Part shown: positions 55,233 to 63,344 of the stretch, in pieces
Layout of the letters: every line of letters starts with the position of its first letter
How positions within the stretch are numbered: position 1 is the stretch's first letter
Assembly (NCBI RefSeq): GCF_030503875.2
Contig: NZ_CP129968.2
Location: 2,444,001 to 2,508,000, forward strand
DNA: 64,000 nucleotides
DNA from: Marivirga arenosa
Lineage (GTDB): Bacteria; Bacteroidota; Bacteroidia; Cytophagales; Cyclobacteriaceae
Direction of reading: 5' to 3'
Notes under the pieces: model-generated
The model's database searches: none
What the model was told of the DNA's origin: nothing
The model's input: only the letters and a program-made list of their open reading frames with translations
Position numbers and translations under genes: made by a program

Positions 55233-56267
55233 ATGCTTAAAACTAGAAATTTACATATCATACAATATACTGCAATTGTTTTAATGGTTGCGATATTGCT
55301 TAATCCTTATCAGGTTAAAGCGCAGGATTTTCAATTTTCGCAATATCATGAATCACCCTTATATTTAAATCCTGCATTTACAGGTTTGGGTAAAATGCAC
55401 AGAATCACATTAAACTCACGTGTTCAATGGCCTAGTTTACCAAAAGCATACGTTACCAATGCTTTAGCCTACGATTACAATATGGACTATCTAAGCAGTG
55501 GATTTGGCTTAATGCTAACACGAGATGTTGCAGGATCTGGAAACTTAGGTAATACAAATGCAAGCTTTTTATATTCCTATAGAATTGGCATTGCTGATAA
55601 GTTAGTTTTAAGTACTGGCCTACAATTTGCTTATAACTTCACAGGGTTAAATCAAAATGGCTTAACTTTAGGAGATCAATTATTGGATAATAGAGGCATA
55701 TCATTTGATTCCGAATTGTCTAATATTCAAAACATTCAATATTTTGATTTTGCTGGTGGAGTGCTTTTGTATGGCAAATCCTTATGGGCTGGTTTGGCGC
55801 TACATCATTTAACGCAACCTGAAATCTCCTTAATAGGAGATTCAAATCCATTAAGAATGAAAATTAGTGCCCATGGAGGAATTAGAATCCCTTTATATAG
55901 AGGATCAACAAAGTTAGAGTACCTGTCGAGTATTGCTCCTTCATTTGTTTATAAAAGGCAAGGCATAAATGATCAGCTTGATCTGGGAATAAATTGGCAT
56001 TACGATCCTATTTCAGCAGGGCTTTGGTACAGAGGAGTACCACTTGGTAAAACTACTCCTAATGAAAGTTTATACGATAGAGATGCTCTTATATTTAAAT
56101 TTGGATTGCTTTTCCCTGATTTTCAAGTGGGATATAGTTATGATTTCACCATATCAGATTTAGGAGGTGCTTCAGGTGGGGCGCATGAGATTTCTATAAT
56201 TTTTGATTTCGAAGCTAAGTTGGCAAAGAAAAGGAAAAAACAGTTTTTACCTTGCCCAACCTTTTAA
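55233..56267 (+). CDS. PorP/SprF-family T9SS outer-membrane protein
   Basis: 344 residues. Signal-like start (about 1-29, NPYQVKAQ), then a DFQFSQYHESPLYLNPAFTG segment (about 31-50), the family signature, and about a dozen beta strands forming a barrel (AGLWYRGVPLG, LIFKFGLLFPDFQVGYSYDF near the end). PorP/SprF proteins sit in the outer membrane and serve T9SS in exporting and anchoring surface proteins carrying type B C-terminal domains; genomes hold many copies, each beside its cargo. Here the cargo is the giant protein 33 bases upstream. The gene's stop and that of the convergent coiled-coil gene overlap in TTAA. Confidence 0.94.
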   Translation: MLKTRNLHIIQYTAIVLMVAILLNPYQVKAQDFQFSQYHESPLYLNPAFTGLGKMHRITLNSRVQWPSLPKAYVTNALAYDYNMDYLSSGFGLMLTRDVAGSGNLGNTNASFLYSYRIGIADKLVLSTGLQFAYNFTGLNQNGLTLGDQLLDNRGISFDSELSNIQNIQYFDFAGGVLLYGKSLWAGLALHHLTQPEISLIGDSNPLRMKISAHGGIRIPLYRGSTKLEYLSSIAPSFVYKRQGINDQLDLGINWHYDPISAGLWYRGVPLGKTTPNESLYDRDALIFKFGLLFPDFQVGYSYDFTISDLGGASGGAHEISIIFDFEAKLAKKRKKQFLPCPTF

Positions 56268-56797
56268 ATATTATTTCTCTGCTTTAATGCTCTCCTCATC
56301 ATATAGCGTTCAACAATTACATCAATTGGCTTTAATAGAACAGCAATTCCCAATTTAAATAGAAAACCTATTTGGGGATTACCTACCTTTTGCTCCACAA
56401 TTGGTTCTAAAAACCCTTCAGATAAAACAAATAATAGAATTGCAATTAAAAGTACTATGGATGATGCTTTTCTACCTACTTTGGCTTTAACTAACTGATC
56501 TATTGTATCCTGTAATAATTGATTATTTACTTTAAGGTCATCATTAATCTTGTTGATCTCATCAGACTGCTTTTTAAGCTTCTCATTAGCTTCATTAAGC
56601 TTAGAATGTAATCGGTCGCTAACCGATGTTAAAAGTTTTGCCTCTCCTATTAAGCGATCATACTTTTCACATAGAAGCTTATAGTTTTCCTTTACCTTCT
56701 CAGTAGGAATATTATCATCCTCTGCTAAAGCACGAACCTCATTCAGAAAATCAACTTCTGTCTGAAATACATCTGATTGGGTAAAGTTTTTTGACAT
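56264..56797 (-). CDS. Stalk-like coiled-coil protein with two membrane helices in the SiaBC operon
   Basis: 177 residues. N-terminal helical part with ENYKLLCEKYDRLIGEAKLL and VSDRLHSKLNEANEKL (about 37-78), which recalls the stalk preceding catalytic domains in SiaD-type cyclases; coiled coil continues to about 105. Then two membrane helices (about 112-130 and 143-162; SSIVLLIAILLFVLSEGFL) separated by a loop with EPIVEQKVGN, and a short basic tail. There is no GGDEF, cyclase or phosphatase domain. Third gene of an operon siaB > siaC > this, four bases after siaC. The stalk resemblance is my pattern recognition, not a database hit; the position is sequence fact. Confidence 0.75.
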   Translation of the reverse strand: MSKNFTQSDVFQTEVDFLNEVRALAEDDNIPTEKVKENYKLLCEKYDRLIGEAKLLTSVSDRLHSKLNEANEKLKKQSDEINKINDDLKVNNQLLQDTIDQLVKAKVGRKASSIVLLIAILLFVLSEGFLEPIVEQKVGNPQIGFLFKLGIAVLLKPIDVIVERYMMRRALKQRNNI

Positions 56798-56800
56798 ATA

Positions 56801-57181
56801 TTAAGCTTTAATCTCGACCATTTTAAAGGGCACCTTAATTATCTGTTTAAAGTCCTCTCCAGATTCTTCCATATCCTCATCTTCTTCTTCGTAATACCAA
56901 TCAATGGCTATATCTTTTCCAGCTTCTTTAATTTTTTCTAATTTTCTAAAGATCTCTACTAAGCACTTAGATGAACTTGTATTGAAGTATTCCAATTTAA
57001 CTTCAAAATTAGTAGAATCAAGCGGATTTTGAACATAATTATCTAACCAATCGAGCAACGGTCTATAAAACTCGATAGAATTCTCAGGAATAGATCTTCC
57101 CGATATTAAAAATGTATCCGCATCGGGATTAAAGTCAAGTTTTGGGGTTTTGGGTGTAGCCTCTAAAAAATATGCATCCAT
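56801..57181 (-). CDS. siaC: SiaC-like regulatory phosphoprotein (DUF1987)
   Basis: 126 residues, the usual length. GRSIPENSIEFYRPLLDWLD (about 28-47) and KLEYFNTSSSKCLVEIFRKL (about 62-81) are the DUF1987 signatures. In the latter, T68 of LEYFNTSSSK falls at the position of the Thr68 phosphosite of Pseudomonas aeruginosa SiaC, which is phosphorylated by SiaB and dephosphorylated by SiaA. Unphosphorylated SiaC binds and activates its target cyclase there. It lies ten bases after siaB and three before the coiled-coil membrane protein. The acidic loop DWYYEEEDEDMEESGED near 94-110 is unusual for its density of acidic residues. Confidence 0.92.
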   Translation of the reverse strand: MDAYFLEATPKTPKLDFNPDADTFLISGRSIPENSIEFYRPLLDWLDNYVQNPLDSTNFEVKLEYFNTSSSKCLVEIFRKLEKIKEAGKDIAIDWYYEEEDEDMEESGEDFKQIIKVPFKMVEIKA

Positions 57182-57191
57182 AGTTTTTTCC

Positions 57192-57734
57192 TTAATGTTT
57201 AATGTTTACTTGTAAACTAAAATAAGAATAATCATTATTGATGGATTGAAAACCATATTCTAAGGGTTGACCAGATTTTCTCACCATATCCATTATACCA
57301 AGGCCAGCCCTTCCTTTATCAGAAAAGACTCCTTCATCCAATCTATTACGATATTTTTCCCTCAATTCATCGTTCGAGAGCTGATTAATTTCCTGAATAC
57401 GTTTTTTAAGGGGATCTGAAATAGATTGCTGGATGTAATTTCCAGATGTAATTTCATAAGTGGTAGGTCCTTTTACTACCATAATTAATATCTCATGGAA
57501 TTTTTCATCTGCATTTTTTAATTCTCCCTCATTATGATAAATGTTTTGAAGTACCTCTACTAAAATATTAAAAACCTTCTTTTTAGTGCGTGAATTATAC
57601 TCAACCATTGCCAATTTATTTTCAGCCAAGGTTAATAAGTTATTAGTTAGGCTATCAGTAATATTTCCCTGATAGGCTAACAATAACTCCTCACTCTCTT
57701 TAAGATTTTTAAATTTATTTAAGGTATCTAACAT
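57192..57734 (-). CDS. siaB: SiaB-family protein kinase (DUF6272)
   Basis: 180 residues. AYQGNITDSLTNNLL (about 20-34) and the helix with ILVEVLQNIYHN (E60, N64; N-box) point to a GHKL-like ATP-binding fold, and GRAGLGIMDMVRKSG (about 141-155) is the G-box. Together with LRNKYRNRLD-like and SYFSLQVNI segments this is the SiaB family, which phosphorylates SiaC on a Thr. It is the first gene of the operon and is read from its own start at 57734; a PP2C SiaA-type gene is not next to it. The family identification is by memory of motifs. Confidence 0.88.
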   Translation of the reverse strand: MLDTLNKFKNLKESEELLLAYQGNITDSLTNNLLTLAENKLAMVEYNSRTKKKVFNILVEVLQNIYHNEGELKNADEKFHEILIMVVKGPTTYEITSGNYIQQSISDPLKKRIQEINQLSNDELREKYRNRLDEGVFSDKGRAGLGIMDMVRKSGQPLEYGFQSINNDYSYFSLQVNIKH

Positions 57735-57836
57735 TTTTTACCGACAGGGCAATAAAGAATCAAAAAATCATTCATCGGTCAAATTACAATTATTTTCTTA
57801 AAAAATATAATGATTATATGATTTGCTTACATAATA

Positions 57837-59339
57837 TCAATGTACGTTTCCTGTTAATTTTCTAATTAAAGGAGTTAAGATTAAAGCGACTATTCCTGCC
57901 CCTACAATAAAGATAGTAATAAACTGGAATATGTCTGGTAATAAGCTTGGGTTCTCAGCAATTGCATTTTGGTCAAATTCACCTGCTACTAATCCTGCAA
58001 TCAAATTACCAAATGCTACGGACATAAACCAAGCCCCCATCATTTGACCAACCAATCTTTTCGGAGCCAATTTAGTTACAGCACTTAAACCTACAGGACT
58101 TAAGAATAACTCCCCAGTAGTATGTAAGAAATAAGTAATTAATAACCATGTTGGTAATACAGTATCAGAAGAAATTACCAAAGTGGCAGCTAAAATCATT
58201 ACTCCGAATCCTAGCCCAAGAAATATTAATCCAAAAGCAAATTTCAAAGGAATACTTGGGTTTAAATTTCTTTTTGCTAATTGGATCCAGAACCAACCAA
58301 AAACCGGAGAAAGAATGATGATAAACATTGGATTTACACTTTGTAAGAATGAAGCTGGCATCTCCCAACCACCAATCATTCTATCCGTGTAACGCTCCGC
58401 AAATAAATTTAATGAGGATCCTGCCTGTTCAAAACCTGACCAGAATACTGCAGAAAATAGTAATAAAAGGGCAATAGCTCCAATTTTCTTCTTCTCATCT
58501 TGGTTAAGACCGCTAAAAAGAAATATAGCCACAAAGAACAATACTAATGCAGCCGCCACTACAAAAGAGGATATATTTGCGACACTAACAACATCAATAT
58601 TAATTATTCCAAAAGTAGTAGCTAAAACCAATGCGATTAAGCCAATTAAAAATGTCCAAATTCCTAATTTTACTTTTCTTCTAAAACCAATCTGTTTTGT
58701 ATCGGCCGGATCATATCCTTCTGGTTGAGCTCCAATATCACCTAAATATTTCGAAGAAGCCCTATACTGAATTACACCTAATAACATTCCAACACCTGCA
58801 GCTCCAAAACCAAGATGCCAGTTAATGCTTTCACCTAAGTAACCAGTGATCAAAGGAGCAATAACAGCACCTAAATTAATACCCATGTAAAATATAGAAA
58901 AACCAGCATCTCTTCTGGCTGGTTCATTGTCTTTATATAATCCTCCTACAATACTACTTATATTAGGTTTTAGTAATCCTGTTCCGATAACGATTAAAAT
59001 CAAACCTATAAAAAAGAACTCATCTGTTGGGACTGCCATCGCAAAGTGTCCACATGCGATGATGATTCCCCCATACCAAACTGCTTTTTGAAGTCCGAAA
59101 AATCTATCTGCTAACCAACCACCTGGTAAGGCTAATAAGTAAACGAACATGGTATATAAACCATAAATAGCAGTTGCAGATTTATCATCTAGTCCGAGTC
59201 CTCCCGTTTCAATTGAGGCAACCATAAATAGAACCAAAAGGGCACGCATACCATAATAACTGAAGCGTTCCCAAAACTCAGTAAAGAATAAGGTTGCCAA
59301 TCCTCTAGGGTGGCCGAAAAATGTTTTTTCAGAATTCAT
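57837..59339 (-). CDS. POT/PTR-family peptide:H+ symporter
   Basis: 500 residues with about fourteen hydrophobic helices. The start FGHPRGLATLFFTEFWERFSYYGMRALLVLF (split here by parts: FFTEFWERFSYYG) holds the E-x-x-E/RF-S-Y-Y-G motif of peptide MFS transporters, then GGWLADRFFGLQKA, and FSIFYMGINLGAVIAPLITG (about 140-160) is the PTR2 signature F-Y-x-x-I-N-x-G. It imports di- and tripeptides with protons. It suits the proteases in this window. Single gene; 102 bases to the SiaB gene contain no clear terminator. Confidence 0.94.
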   Translation of the reverse strand: MNSEKTFFGHPRGLATLFFTEFWERFSYYGMRALLVLFMVASIETGGLGLDDKSATAIYGLYTMFVYLLALPGGWLADRFFGLQKAVWYGGIIIACGHFAMAVPTDEFFFIGLILIVIGTGLLKPNISSIVGGLYKDNEPARRDAGFSIFYMGINLGAVIAPLITGYLGESINWHLGFGAAGVGMLLGVIQYRASSKYLGDIGAQPEGYDPADTKQIGFRRKVKLGIWTFLIGLIALVLATTFGIINIDVVSVANISSFVVAAALVLFFVAIFLFSGLNQDEKKKIGAIALLLLFSAVFWSGFEQAGSSLNLFAERYTDRMIGGWEMPASFLQSVNPMFIIILSPVFGWFWIQLAKRNLNPSIPLKFAFGLIFLGLGFGVMILAATLVISSDTVLPTWLLITYFLHTTGELFLSPVGLSAVTKLAPKRLVGQMMGAWFMSVAFGNLIAGLVAGEFDQNAIAENPSLLPDIFQFITIFIVGAGIVALILTPLIRKLTGNVH

Positions 59340-59515
59340 ATTACCTATAGATTATCTTTATTTTAAAAATTCGAATGCTAAATCTAACACGGCATCTTCA
59401 TTAAAACAAATTGGCAGTCAAAATCGGCTTTAAAATTACTAGAAAGTGTATTTTTTACACTATCTAAACATTTGTAAATGATTAAAAAATTACTTTTTAT
59501 GCTTATTAAAATCTT

Positions 59516-59523
59516 TAACTTTG
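59516..59523 (+). promoter_or_regulatory. -7 box of the pckA promoter
   Basis: TAACTTTG is a perfect TAnnTTTG; a loosely matching T-rich element (59493-59499) stands at about -33. The start codon at 59564 gives a leader of about 35 bases. Confidence 0.55.
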
Positions 59524-59563
59524 CCAGCCAAACCATGTTATATCTAGCAAAAACATAAAAATA

Positions 59564-61186
59564 ATGAAGGAATTTGGATTAAAATCCTCTAAATCCGGCT
59601 TAGAGGATTTGGGTTTAAAAAATGTTGCTGAAGCGTATTGGAATCTTAGCCCTGCAGAATTAACAGAGCATGCTTTGGCTAATGGCGAAGGTGTACTTAC
59701 AGATACTGGTGCTTTAATGTGTGATACCGGTAAATTTACGGGGCGATCTCCAAAGGATAAATTCATCGTGAAAGATGATAAAACAAAGGATAAAGTTTGG
59801 TGGGGAGACATCAACATTCCATTTGATGAAGATAAATTTGATGCACTTCATGAGAAAATGCTCAAGTTCCTTGAAGACAAAAAAGTGTATGTGAGAGACG
59901 CTTATGCAGGAGCGGATAAAACTTACAGACTTAACTTAAGAGTTGTAAATACTCAAGCATGGCATAATTTATTTTGCTACAATATGTTCTTAAGACCAGA
60001 AAAATACAAACTGGAAACTTTCGAGCCTACATTTACAATCATTAATGCACCAGAATTTGAAGCTGATCCAGAGGTTGATGGAACTCGTCAGAAAAACTTT
60101 GCAATCGTTAACTTTAGTAAAAACATCATATTAATTGGTGGGACTGGTTACGCTGGTGAAATGAAAAAAGGTATTTTCTCTGTACTTAACTTCACTTTAC
60201 CAACTGAACACAATGTATTATCTATGCATTGCTCAGCTAATATGAGTGAAAAAGCTGATGGCGATACTGCTATTTTCTTCGGACTATCTGGAACAGGTAA
60301 AACTACATTATCAGCTGATGAAAACAGAGGTTTAATCGGTGATGATGAGCACGGTTGGACTGATAATGGTGTCTTCAACTTTGAAGGAGGTTGTTATGCT
60401 AAAACCATCGATTTAACCGAAGAAAAAGAGCCTCAGATTTACAAGGCTATAAAATTCGGTGCCATTGTTGAGAATACTCGTTTCTTTCCAGGAACAAGAA
60501 CTGTAGATTACGAAAATACAGAAGTAACTCAAAATACAAGGACTGCATATCCTATTCACCATATTGAAAATGCAGTTAATCCATCAATCGGAGGTAAACC
60601 AAATAATATTTTCTTCCTTACTTGTGATGCATATGGTGTTTTACCTCCAATTTCTAAATTGACCAAAGGCCAGGCGATGTATCACTTCATTTCAGGTTAT
60701 ACTGCTAAAGTAGCAGGAACTGAAGCAGGTGTGACTGAGCCACAAACAGTTTTTAGTGCGTGTTTTGGTGCTCCTTTCTTACCACTTCACCCAACTCAGT
60801 ATGCTGAGATGTTAGGAAAGAAAATGGATGAGCAGGACGTAACTGTGTGGTTAGTAAACACAGGTTGGTCTGGAGGTCCTTACGGAGTAGGTTCTAGAAT
60901 GAAATTAAAATACACTAGAGCAATGATTACTGCTGCATTAAACGGTGGGTTAGATGAAGTTGGTTACAGAAATCATTCTGTATTTGGATGCGCTATCCCT
61001 GCTACTTGTCCTGATGTTCCTTCTGAGGTATTAAGCCCTAGGGAAACTTGGAAAAATGACAAAGGCTATTACCAAATGGCTAATAAACTAGCAGAAGAAT
61101 TTAATGCTAATTTCAAAAAATTTGAAGAATTCGCTAATGATGAAATCATGGCGGGTGCTCCAAAGCCAAATTTATCTAAAGTATAA
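59564..61186 (+). CDS. pckA: Phosphoenolpyruvate carboxykinase (ATP)
   Basis: 540 residues, the normal length. Converts oxaloacetate and ATP to phosphoenolpyruvate, CO2 and ADP, the first step of gluconeogenesis. Motifs: CDTGKFTGRSPKDKFIV (about 50-66), GGTGYAGEMKKGIFSVLNF (about 192-210, the substrate-binding Lys), FFGLSGTGKTTLSADENRG (P-loop, about 237-255), GDDEHGWTDNGVFNFEGG (metal-binding, about 257-274) and ENTRFFPGTRTVDY. All active-site pieces are intact. A strong promoter -7 box is 40 bases upstream and a terminator lies 28 bases downstream. Important for growth on amino acids or peptides, which fits the nearby transporters. Confidence 0.97.
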   Translation: MKEFGLKSSKSGLEDLGLKNVAEAYWNLSPAELTEHALANGEGVLTDTGALMCDTGKFTGRSPKDKFIVKDDKTKDKVWWGDINIPFDEDKFDALHEKMLKFLEDKKVYVRDAYAGADKTYRLNLRVVNTQAWHNLFCYNMFLRPEKYKLETFEPTFTIINAPEFEADPEVDGTRQKNFAIVNFSKNIILIGGTGYAGEMKKGIFSVLNFTLPTEHNVLSMHCSANMSEKADGDTAIFFGLSGTGKTTLSADENRGLIGDDEHGWTDNGVFNFEGGCYAKTIDLTEEKEPQIYKAIKFGAIVENTRFFPGTRTVDYENTEVTQNTRTAYPIHHIENAVNPSIGGKPNNIFFLTCDAYGVLPPISKLTKGQAMYHFISGYTAKVAGTEAGVTEPQTVFSACFGAPFLPLHPTQYAEMLGKKMDEQDVTVWLVNTGWSGGPYGVGSRMKLKYTRAMITAALNGGLDEVGYRNHSVFGCAIPATCPDVPSEVLSPRETWKNDKGYYQMANKLAEEFNANFKKFEEFANDEIMAGAPKPNLSKV

Positions 61187-61214
61187 AATAAACTTTTTCA
61201 GTTAAGTTAAGTAC

Positions 61215-61247
61215 ACTGCCGTAAGATTAAGTTCTTGCGGCAGTTTT
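61215..61247 (+). terminator. Rho-independent terminator of pckA
   Basis: An 11-bp stem (61215-61225 with 61234-61244, one G-T pair), 8-base loop, then a T-rich tail. It lies 28 bases past the pckA stop. Confidence 0.85.
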
Positions 61248-61316
61248 GTTTATAACAAATACTGATAACGCTACTTTTAAAATTACTTTAAAATCAATTG
61301 AACTCTTATTTTAAGT

Positions 61317-61973
61317 ATGAATATTAATCAAGAAGATGTATTCCCGATTATGGGTAAGTGGCTAAATAAAAGCAACAGTGAATTATTAGATTTCTCTGAT
61401 CGTAATAAAGACCTTCTTCGATTTGATTTAAAATCAACCAAAGATTTTGATCAATATGTATTTGATTATTTAAAAATGAAAGAAAAGCAATATGGACATG
61501 GTGGTTATTTAGAAAATAGAACCATTTACCAAAGAAGTGCTCATTTTCAAAAAGGAGAATCAAGATGCATGCATTTAGGAGTTGATGTTTGGTGTGAAGC
61601 TCATCATCCACTATATGCGCCTACTGAAGCTATAATTCATAGCTTTGCCAATAATAACAACTTTGGTGACTATGGACCTACAATTATATTAGAACATAAT
61701 ATCAATCACATTCAATTCTATACATTATATGGACATCTAAGTTTAAAAAGTATAGGAAATATTAAAGAAGGGCAGCTTATAAAGAAAGGCGAAAAATTCT
61801 GCGAAGTAGGGCCTTATCCTGAAAATGGCGACTGGCCACCCCATTTGCATTTTCAATTAATTACTGACATGAAAGACAAATTAGGAGACTTCCCAGGTGT
61901 TTGTGCTCCTTCTGAATTAAACGAGTTTAAAAGAATTTGCCTAGATCCAAATTTTATGATTTTAAAAGAATAG
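61317..61973 (+). CDS. M23-family (LytM-type) metallopeptidase without a signal peptide
   Basis: 218 residues. Catalytic M23 motifs: MHLGVDVW (about 85-92, with the metal-binding His and Asp of HxxxD), YGHLS (about 140-144) and HLHFQL (about 181-186, the HxH). The N-terminal third is a charged helical part (NQEDVFPIMGKWLN) without a hydrophobic signal, which is uncommon for peptidoglycan hydrolases; it may act inside the cell, be exported in another way, or work on a non-wall target. Relatives in Bacteroidota are annotated as peptidoglycan DD-metallopeptidases. Single gene. Confidence 0.88.
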   Translation: MNINQEDVFPIMGKWLNKSNSELLDFSDRNKDLLRFDLKSTKDFDQYVFDYLKMKEKQYGHGGYLENRTIYQRSAHFQKGESRCMHLGVDVWCEAHHPLYAPTEAIIHSFANNNNFGDYGPTIILEHNINHIQFYTLYGHLSLKSIGNIKEGQLIKKGEKFCEVGPYPENGDWPPHLHFQLITDMKDKLGDFPGVCAPSELNEFKRICLDPNFMILKE

Positions 61974-61978
61974 AGATA

Positions 61979-62303
61979 TCAATCTGATGACTGAATCCAA
62001 ATATGATAATCAGTATCCCATATAACATTAGCCGAAGCATTTTCAGCTTTCATTACAAATATTGCTGGGTTTTTAGCGGGAACTGATTTTGAACCCGCTA
62101 TATCACCATTGCTACTAGTATAAAATTGGTCCAGTTGAGCATTTCTATTCACCTTTCAAATATCCATCCAATCATAATCAGCTCCTCCATTTCCAAACTC
62201 TATTCCAGCTCCTAACACATACTGTTTAACTTTAGTTGATTGCAAATGAGCAATTGATGTAGTTAGAAAGAATAAAAAAGTATAAGGAACCGAGAAATAT
62301 CAT
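61979..62303 (-). pseudogene. Decayed gene for a small secreted protein
   Basis: Conceptual minus-strand translation gives a signal-like start MIFLGSLYFFIL from the ATG at 62301-62303; after a presumed frameshift in the T-rich stretch it continues as LTTSIAHLQSTKVKQYVLG, then GAGIEFGNGGADYDWMDI, hits an in-frame TGA at 62156-62158, and resumes KVNRNAQLDQFYTSSNGDIA through PAIFVMKAENASANVIWDTD to a final TGA at 61979-61981. The consistent codon usage and the secreted-like start suggest a small exported protein of about 108 residues broken by one frameshift and one nonsense change (the TGA follows Ile where Trp may have stood). Not recognised as a family. It could instead be chance coding-like DNA; the long readable stretch after the stop argues against this. 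Confidence 0.6.
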
Positions 62304-62650
62304 CAATAATATTTTGTTTTGATCTATTTTTTATCGCTGAAACAATACTTTTCTAGTTTTTTATAAAAATATTTGATTTATTATTTTGATAAATATAACA
62401 GCAATAAATCTATATATTATCTTAATGTTAATAACCATATAAGATATTCAACTTTTGAATATGAATATTATCAAATAATGAAAAAATATTCGAGAAGAAG
62501 ATTAATAGCGTACACAATCCATCTTTTCAAAATATTATTCTGTCAATATTTACTTAAAGCATTTGAAAACAAACATATTTTGGTTAAAATCTTAGACATT
62601 ACCTTACATTACAATTAAAACTCTTAATATTTATATCACACTACAAGTGA
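62304..62650. other. AT-rich intergenic region, no convincing gene
   Basis: Between the pseudogene and the promoter at 62651 there are about 350 bases of very AT-rich sequence. An 81-codon open frame (62373-62618, plus) is present but looks like chance; no hairpin or repeat is obvious. Confidence 0.55.
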
Positions 62651-62680
62651 TTGTATTTTAAAAATTTGCTCACACCTTTG
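62651..62680 (+). promoter_or_regulatory. Promoter of the two-repeat secreted protein gene
   Basis: -33-type TTG at 62651-62653 and CACCTTTG at 62673-62680, one mismatch to TAnnTTTG, with a 19-base spacer as in the Bacteroidota consensus. The ATG at 62711 gives a leader of about 24 bases. This is the best two-part promoter in the window. Confidence 0.6.
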
Positions 62681-62710
62681 CATCGTCAAACACAAACAAA
62701 CAACACGACA

Positions 62711-63286
62711 ATGAAAAAATTATTAGTATCTGCCTTAATCTTATGTGCATCAGTTGTTGCAACTGCAAACAACAAAGTTGTTCCTACTAAAAAATTAAAG
62801 GTTACAAGTAATGTAGAAGTGAAAAAAGCAACTTTAACATACTTACCAACTTCTAATGAAAAAGTATTAGTAAAAATTATTAACGAAAGAGGCGAGGTAG
62901 TTTACAAAGAAACTATCAATGAAACTAAAACATTTGTAAGACCTTACGACTTCAGTCAATTAAGCAGTGATAAATTTATCATTCTAGTAAAAGAAGGTAA
63001 AGAAGTTTATAAAGAAGTAATTGATTTAAATGATGAATTGACATCCAATTTTGACTTAGTGGCTTCGACTAAAGAAATTAACGAAAATACTTTTGAAGTA
63101 AAAGTATTACAAAGCCAAAAGCAGGATGTAAACATTGTGATAAGAGATCAAAACGGTAGAGTTTTATATTCATCTAATATAGAAGATAGAGCTAGCTTTA
63201 TTCAACAATTTGAGTTAACTCAAAAATATGGAGAAGTTACTTTAGAAGTATCAAACAAAAGAAATTCAAAGACAATAGTACTTTAA
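62711..63286 (+). CDS. Small secreted protein of two T9SS-CTD-like beta repeats
   Basis: 191 residues from the ATG at 62711; the frame is open 20 codons upstream but MKKLLVSALILCASVVATAN is a clean signal peptide. The mature protein has two similar beta-sandwich units: VLVKIINERGEVVYKETI with FSQLSSDKFIILVKEGKEVY (about 50-98), and VNIVIRDQNGRVLYSSNI with QKYGEVTLEVSNKRNSK (about 140-190). The pattern (V-x-I-x-N-x-x-G-x-x-V-Y ... D-x-S-x-L-x-x-x-x-Y/F-x-L-x-V) is that of T9SS type A C-terminal domains, yet here it makes up the whole protein. It may be a CTD-like interactor or a structural protein; no known family. Ends at a bidirectional hairpin. Confidence 0.82.
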   Translation: MKKLLVSALILCASVVATANNKVVPTKKLKVTSNVEVKKATLTYLPTSNEKVLVKIINERGEVVYKETINETKTFVRPYDFSQLSSDKFIILVKEGKEVYKEVIDLNDELTSNFDLVASTKEINENTFEVKVLQSQKQDVNIVIRDQNGRVLYSSNIEDRASFIQQFELTQKYGEVTLEVSNKRNSKTIVL

Positions 63287-63317
63287 ATTCATAGAGTATA
63301 TTTAGTTTAGGTTAGGG

Positions 63318-63344
63318 AAAAGCTTGCAAATACAAGCTTTTTTT
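63318..63344. terminator. Hairpin terminator between convergent genes
   Basis: A perfect 9-bp stem (63318-63326 with 63333-63341), 6-base loop, and T-run on the plus strand overlapping the stop of the minus-strand dehydrogenase gene. Confidence 0.85.

Noticed and set aside
62373..62618. 81-codon open frame on the plus strand
   Set aside because: It is very rich in Tyr, Lys, Ile and Asn as expected of AT-rich non-coding DNA, has no signal, helix pattern or family motif, no promoter, and sits beside a decayed gene.
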